Positions 50,051 through 53,264 of a stretch of 53,264 bases of DNA are shown here, one piece after another. Source of the stretch: Candidatus Avelusimicrobium gallicola (lineage in GTDB: Bacteria; Elusimicrobiota; Elusimicrobia; Elusimicrobiales; UBA9959); NCBI GenBank assembly GCA_020722185.1, contig DYLH01000008.1, positions 8,673 to 61,936 of the forward strand. The letters are read 5' to 3'. Numbering within the stretch: the first letter of the stretch is position 1; each line of letters starts with the position of its first letter. The notes beneath the pieces were generated by a model. The model did no database searches. It was not told the DNA's origin and was given only the letters and a program-made list of their open reading frames with translations. A program made the position numbers and the translations under genes.

Positions 50051-50884
50051 TTAATTTCTATTGTCTTTTTCTAAAAAGATATTGTCTAAAAATTGAATGG
50101 CTTTTGGGAGAAAGGTATCCTTATGTAAGCCAAAAGCTTCTATGTGACCTGAGGGAGTTTCCCAAAATACTTTTGGAGGCAAAGCTTTTTCATAGTATTT
50201 CAATCCTTGAGTGAAATCTACTATATCATCTTTTTCGCTGTGAATGAATAATTTTGGGCAATCTATTTTATTTATATAATTTTTGGGCGAGAATTTATCG
50301 CTTACAAAAAGATAGGGATACCATATCATAGGCCAAAAAAATATTTTTCTTTTGGCGACTATTGTGGCAATTTCCTTATAAGAGTAAAAACTTCCCTCTA
50401 TTATCATCATAGCTGGTTTGAAATCCTCCAATAGAGACATGGAAGCGGGTGCTATTGCTCCACCTATGCTTTGGGCAAAAATTACAATTTTTCCCTTTTC
50501 GGCATTAGGCAAGAGAAATGATTGTTTTATGGCATCTGCTCCGTCTTCAATAGCATTTTTAACTGTAGCTTTGCCTTGCGAGGCTCCAAATCCGCTATAA
50601 TCAAAAATGAAAACATTGTACCCGGCCAAAGAAAAAGGCTGAGAATATGTCCAGTGCGCGCTCATATTTTGGGCATTGCCATGGAAATGGACTATTGTGG
50701 CTTTGCTTTTCCCTTGAGCGGGGAAAAATATTCCTGTCAGTATTTCATTGCGCCTATTTTTGAATTTTATTACCTCATGCTTTATATTGTAATCAATGGG
50801 GTCTTTGTAAAGTTTTCGGTTTGGATGCATAAAAAGAGAGCACGAGGAAAAAAAGAAAAATATTGGGAGAAGAAAAATTTTCAT
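50051..50884 (-). CDS. Lipoprotein alpha/beta hydrolase
   Basis: The 277-aa product starts MKIFLLPIFFFFSSCSLFMH, a lipoprotein signal (lipobox SSC). The fold has the oxyanion loop VHFHGNAQN, FIFDYSGFGAS, nucleophile elbow FAQSIGGA, an Asp in HSEKDDIVDF and a His in TPSGHIEAF, giving a full Ser-Asp-His triad. This is the BEM46/YqiA-like hydrolase group. It overlaps the DUF4105 gene by 4 bp (ATGA) and is the last gene of the DUF3015-DUF4105 unit. Confidence 0.85.
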   Translation of the reverse strand: MKIFLLPIFFFFSSCSLFMHPNRKLYKDPIDYNIKHEVIKFKNRRNEILTGIFFPAQGKSKATIVHFHGNAQNMSAHWTYSQPFSLAGYNVFIFDYSGFGASQGKATVKNAIEDGADAIKQSFLLPNAEKGKIVIFAQSIGGAIAPASMSLLEDFKPAMMIIEGSFYSYKEIATIVAKRKIFFWPMIWYPYLFVSDKFSPKNYINKIDCPKLFIHSEKDDIVDFTQGLKYYEKALPPKVFWETPSGHIEAFGLHKDTFLPKAIQFLDNIFLEKDNRN

Positions 50885-52761
50885 AAAGGTGAAAAGAATT
50901 TGTGAATATATATCCCAGATTCCTCTTTCCCCGCGCTGATTGAGCCAGTTACTCTTATGGCGAGATTTTTGTTTATGTTATATGCCATTTCTAATTTGCT
51001 TTCAAGAACTGGTTTCTCTTTGCCACTTATAAAAGACATAAAGCCAGAGCTAAACAGCATTTCAAATTTCTTTTGGGAAAACTTGTATCCCGCCTTTGGT
51101 CCTGCGCCAATAGCCCAGCCTTTTTTTAGTGGATTCCCGACTCTTATCTCCATATCAGATATGGCGAAGAAAACTGAACTTAGCTTTGCCCTTTCCATTG
51201 CCAATCCTGGCCCGCCTTTTAGAGAAAATATCCCTTGATTTTCAGGATATCTGTTTCTTTCAAACTCTCTCCAACCTAAAAAAACCTCCCATGAAAGACT
51301 TTCATCGACCGGGCTTATGGGATTTATTGAGTTTATTTCAGTCAAGGCTAATTCTTTTATGAAAAGCTTATTATTTTTAGCATCATACCTAAGCTTTAGA
51401 TCTCCCATTTTTAGTTGTGAATTTTTTATATATCCAGCATTGTCATCAAGTAAATCGCAAAAAGCAGGTCTTATCCCCAATTCATAGTAGTCTCTTTTTT
51501 TTGAAAATATTTTTCCAGAATATATTTTGAAGCTCTCATGCCCATCTATTGGAGATATAGATGGCTTTTGTTCATTTTCAAAAGTGTTTTGAGGCCCAAG
51601 ACTTGCTCTGTATGAAAGAATTGGATCAATTTTTAAGTCAAATTCATTTTTTTTGATTTTTCCTCGCTGAAATTCAAGTTCCAAAAAATCTGAATAAACC
51701 TCATAAATTCTTGCCATGGACTTGTTTTCAAGAATTATATTTAATTTACCTTTTTTAAGTTCATTAAAGGCTTTCTTTTCTTCTTCATCTAGAAGTGAAA
51801 ATTTTCTTTTAAGTTTATTTACAAGGGAAGGTCTCCATTCAAAATCTCCTGTTCCTGCTTTGGAAACTATAAGTTTGGCTGTGTCTGAAGGAATTACCCA
51901 TAGCCCTGATTTTTCTTTGAGTTTGAGGTCTGGTTTGGCTATTTCTATCAAAGGTATCAGTTGCCATGAGCAGTTCTTGTTAAAAAAATAGTAAGGGAAA
52001 GATGATTTTCCAAGCTCCCATAAATGCATTAGAAGATTTTCCTTTTCTTCTTTTGAAAAAGAGAGGGGATATTCCCATAAATCCCTGTTTTCCATATTGA
52101 CATATTCTTGTATTTTCAAATAGTAAGGCATTGTGGTAAAATTGCCATTGTAAAGCCCAAATAAACCCTTCAAGGCAAAGAAAAGTCCTTTCTCCTCGCC
52201 GGTGGCCGCGGCATAATTTACGGTGTAATCGAGTAGAGAGGCATTTGTGTCTTTTTCTTTTTTGAGCAAAAGAAAGGTGTGCCCGTAAAGTGTTGAGGGA
52301 TTGTTCAGATATCCAGCGGCGAAAACAAGATTGATACTTGCTGGATTTATCTGTCTGGCCCAATCTTCATAATCTGAGCAATATGGTCTTGGAAATTCCT
52401 TTTCGTCAATGTTTAGTTTTTTTCTAAACCACACATAGCGCAAAGGGAAAGCGCACTGCGGATTATTTTCTCCGCCTTCATAGAAAAGGCCGTTTATCAA
52501 GGATTTTATCTCTAAATTTGGATTTATTCTTCCCCATTTGGAAAGAAAAAAATCTGGATTATTGTTTCTGCTTTTAATATGCCCAAAGAGGTTTTTTTCA
52601 TAGTAGAGCAATTTCAGGAAATATGTGTCCTGATATATCAAGCGTTTTTCTGCTTCATTTATCAGAGCAAGACGCCTTAATTCTTGTTGAGGAGAGATTG
52701 CTTTAAGAGGTGAAAAAAGGAAAAAGAGGGCCGCATTTAGAAAAAATACGGCCCTCTTCAT
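50881..52761 (-). CDS. DUF4105 (Lnb-type) secreted protein
   Basis: The 626-aa product has a signal peptide (residues 1-21). The DUF4105/Lnb N-terminal periplasmic domain shows AAGYLNNPSTLYGHTFLLLKK and KNCSWQLIPLIEIAKPDLKL, with the conserved His and Cys that resemble NlpC/P60-like or transglutaminase-like catalytic pairs. A C-terminal half rich in beta strands (about 400-625) ends in F and could be an outer-membrane barrel. The first 17 codons overlap an intrinsic-terminator hairpin, so expression may depend on readthrough from the DUF3015 gene 2 bp upstream. Confidence 0.8.
   Translation of the reverse strand: MKRAVFFLNAALFFLFSPLKAISPQQELRRLALINEAEKRLIYQDTYFLKLLYYEKNLFGHIKSRNNNPDFFLSKWGRINPNLEIKSLINGLFYEGGENNPQCAFPLRYVWFRKKLNIDEKEFPRPYCSDYEDWARQINPASINLVFAAGYLNNPSTLYGHTFLLLKKEKDTNASLLDYTVNYAAATGEEKGLFFALKGLFGLYNGNFTTMPYYLKIQEYVNMENRDLWEYPLSFSKEEKENLLMHLWELGKSSFPYYFFNKNCSWQLIPLIEIAKPDLKLKEKSGLWVIPSDTAKLIVSKAGTGDFEWRPSLVNKLKRKFSLLDEEEKKAFNELKKGKLNIILENKSMARIYEVYSDFLELEFQRGKIKKNEFDLKIDPILSYRASLGPQNTFENEQKPSISPIDGHESFKIYSGKIFSKKRDYYELGIRPAFCDLLDDNAGYIKNSQLKMGDLKLRYDAKNNKLFIKELALTEINSINPISPVDESLSWEVFLGWREFERNRYPENQGIFSLKGGPGLAMERAKLSSVFFAISDMEIRVGNPLKKGWAIGAGPKAGYKFSQKKFEMLFSSGFMSFISGKEKPVLESKLEMAYNINKNLAIRVTGSISAGKEESGIYIHKFFSPL
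52713..52758 (-). terminator. Intrinsic terminator inside codons 2-17 of the DUF4105 gene
   Basis: On the minus strand AAGAGGGCCG (52758-52749) pairs perfectly, 10 bp, with CGGCCCTCTT (52733-52724) across a 15-nt loop. TTT-CC-TTTTTT follows. The stem starts at codon 2 of the DUF4105 gene. It can end DUF3015 transcripts and limit expression of the downstream genes, or be opened by translating ribosomes. Confidence 0.75.
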
Positions 52762-52763
52762 AT

Positions 52764-53207
52764 TTAATTGCTGGTAAGCCTGTTTATTTCGTTTAATGCT
52801 TTGCCTGCATCATTTGAGGCGAAAATGCTGTTGTAATTCTTTTGAAGAATACTTGCAAATTCAACTGTCTTTTCGCCGGTATAGCCATAGAGATAAGCGA
52901 GATTGTTGATGTACTCGCCTTTGCCCCAAGCGGCTTCTTTGGCTATTTGTTTATAATTGGCCTCTATGTATGACTGTCTGGCCATAGCGACTTTTACCAG
53001 TCCCTTATTGTTACAATTAAGGGTTCCTGATGTCATCGCGAAAGTCTGATTAGCGGAAGTGCCGTTTGTGGTTGCGGCAAGTATCTGGCTCATGTCATTT
53101 TCTTTAAACAACATGCTGCCCAAACCGCATCCAGCACTGCCATAATCCGCGGCATAAACAGCTGATGCCGAGGCCAGCAAGACTATTGCGTACATTACTT
53201 TTTTCAT
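52764..53207 (-). CDS. DUF3015 secreted protein
   Basis: The 147-aa product has a signal peptide (residues 1-19, ending SAVYA-AD). The DUF3015 opening DYGSAGCGLGSMLF, LAATTNGTSANQTFAMTSGT, LNC and a helical C-terminus follow. The two cysteines probably form a disulfide. The ATG at 53207 follows GGAGG; an upstream TTG at 53219 is less likely. The gene is first in a unit with DUF4105 and a lipoprotein hydrolase. The function is unknown. Confidence 0.85.
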   Translation of the reverse strand: MKKVMYAIVLLASASAVYAADYGSAGCGLGSMLFKENDMSQILAATTNGTSANQTFAMTSGTLNCNNKGLVKVAMARQSYIEANYKQIAKEAAWGKGEYINNLAYLYGYTGEKTVEFASILQKNYNSIFASNDAGKALNEINRLTSN

Positions 53208-53264
53208 TGAGTCCTCCAAGTTCAGTTTTACTACGCGTACATTCTATCAATTTTAGACATTATC

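Noticed and set aside
1-53264. Prophage, insertion sequence or replication origin
   Set aside because: No transposase, integrase, phage structural gene, terminal inverted repeats or DnaA-box cluster was seen.

Overview
The window is AT-rich, densely coded bacterial chromosome with about 50 protein genes, one tRNA and no visible phage, transposon or CRISPR. The cell is Gram-negative by envelope: two TolC-type outer-membrane channels, a MacAB exporter, an RND pump, a PbgA/YejM-like sulfatase-fold protein, pseudopilins and many signal peptides. The mix (GspJ/PilV-like pseudopilins with huge C-terminal regions, clostripain-like protease, DUF3015/DUF4105 proteins, SpoIID with TPRs, sxtIJK-type carbamoyltransferase cassette) suggests an uncultured, deep-branching Gram-negative lineage. 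Elusimicrobiota or a similar phylum is my guess. That placement is inference, since no rRNA or marker tree is available.

Layout. 37-2518 (+): lepB, metF and a class II aldolase, overlapping. 2525-4596 (-): dihydrouridine synthase, a degenerate zincin-like protein and a zinc-ribbon protein. 4681-8862 (-): a tolC-macA-macB exporter operon with a consensus sigma70 promoter and a palindromic operator over its start site. 9239-14963 (+): three pseudopilins (one of 835 aa with a lamin-tail-like domain), then a secreted subtilase. 15021-16829 (-): ECF sigma factor, zinc-finger anti-sigma factor and a periplasmic coiled-coil protein. 16898-21226: SpoIID/TPR protein, an STI1-like repeat protein and a membrane glycosyltransferase. 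21385-25056 (-): clostripain-like protease with two secreted partners. 25311-30292 (+): tolC and an RND permease with no adaptor gene, a Cys-rich mini-protein and a broken DUF2892 gene. 30279-32723: DedA, a lipoprotein, tRNA-Val and glycerate kinase. 32760-36270 (+): carbamoyltransferase, SGNH hydrolase (split by a -1 frame change at an A7 run), DUF5989 and SxtJ. 36335-40988 (+): Nfu, PHP phosphoesterase, GDPD, NadA and ArgS. 41105-45868: RlmN, secreted alpha/beta hydrolase, PbgA-like protein, PAS protein and CoaD. 46245-49912 (-): release-factor-like protein, Rrf2 regulator, a 3-hydroxyacyl-CoA dehydrogenase homologue lacking the catalytic His, and an unknown membrane protein. 50051-53207 (-): DUF3015, DUF4105 and a lipoprotein hydrolase.

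The most unusual signals are not genes. (1) Three intergenic spacers (21261-21380, about 41032-41120, 48295-48430) hold degenerate tandem arrays with an 8-bp period built on variants of the palindrome AAGCGCTT. They and a fourth spacer (45903 on) share an edge motif resembling AAAAAGTYTARTGGG. (2) Six transcription units put a -10 box exactly 6-7 nt before the start codon, the geometry of leaderless mRNAs, while others use strong Shine-Dalgarno sites. (3) An intrinsic-terminator hairpin is built into codons 2-17 of the DUF4105 gene. (4) The SGNH hydrolase frames meet at a canonical A_AAA_AAA slippery heptamer.
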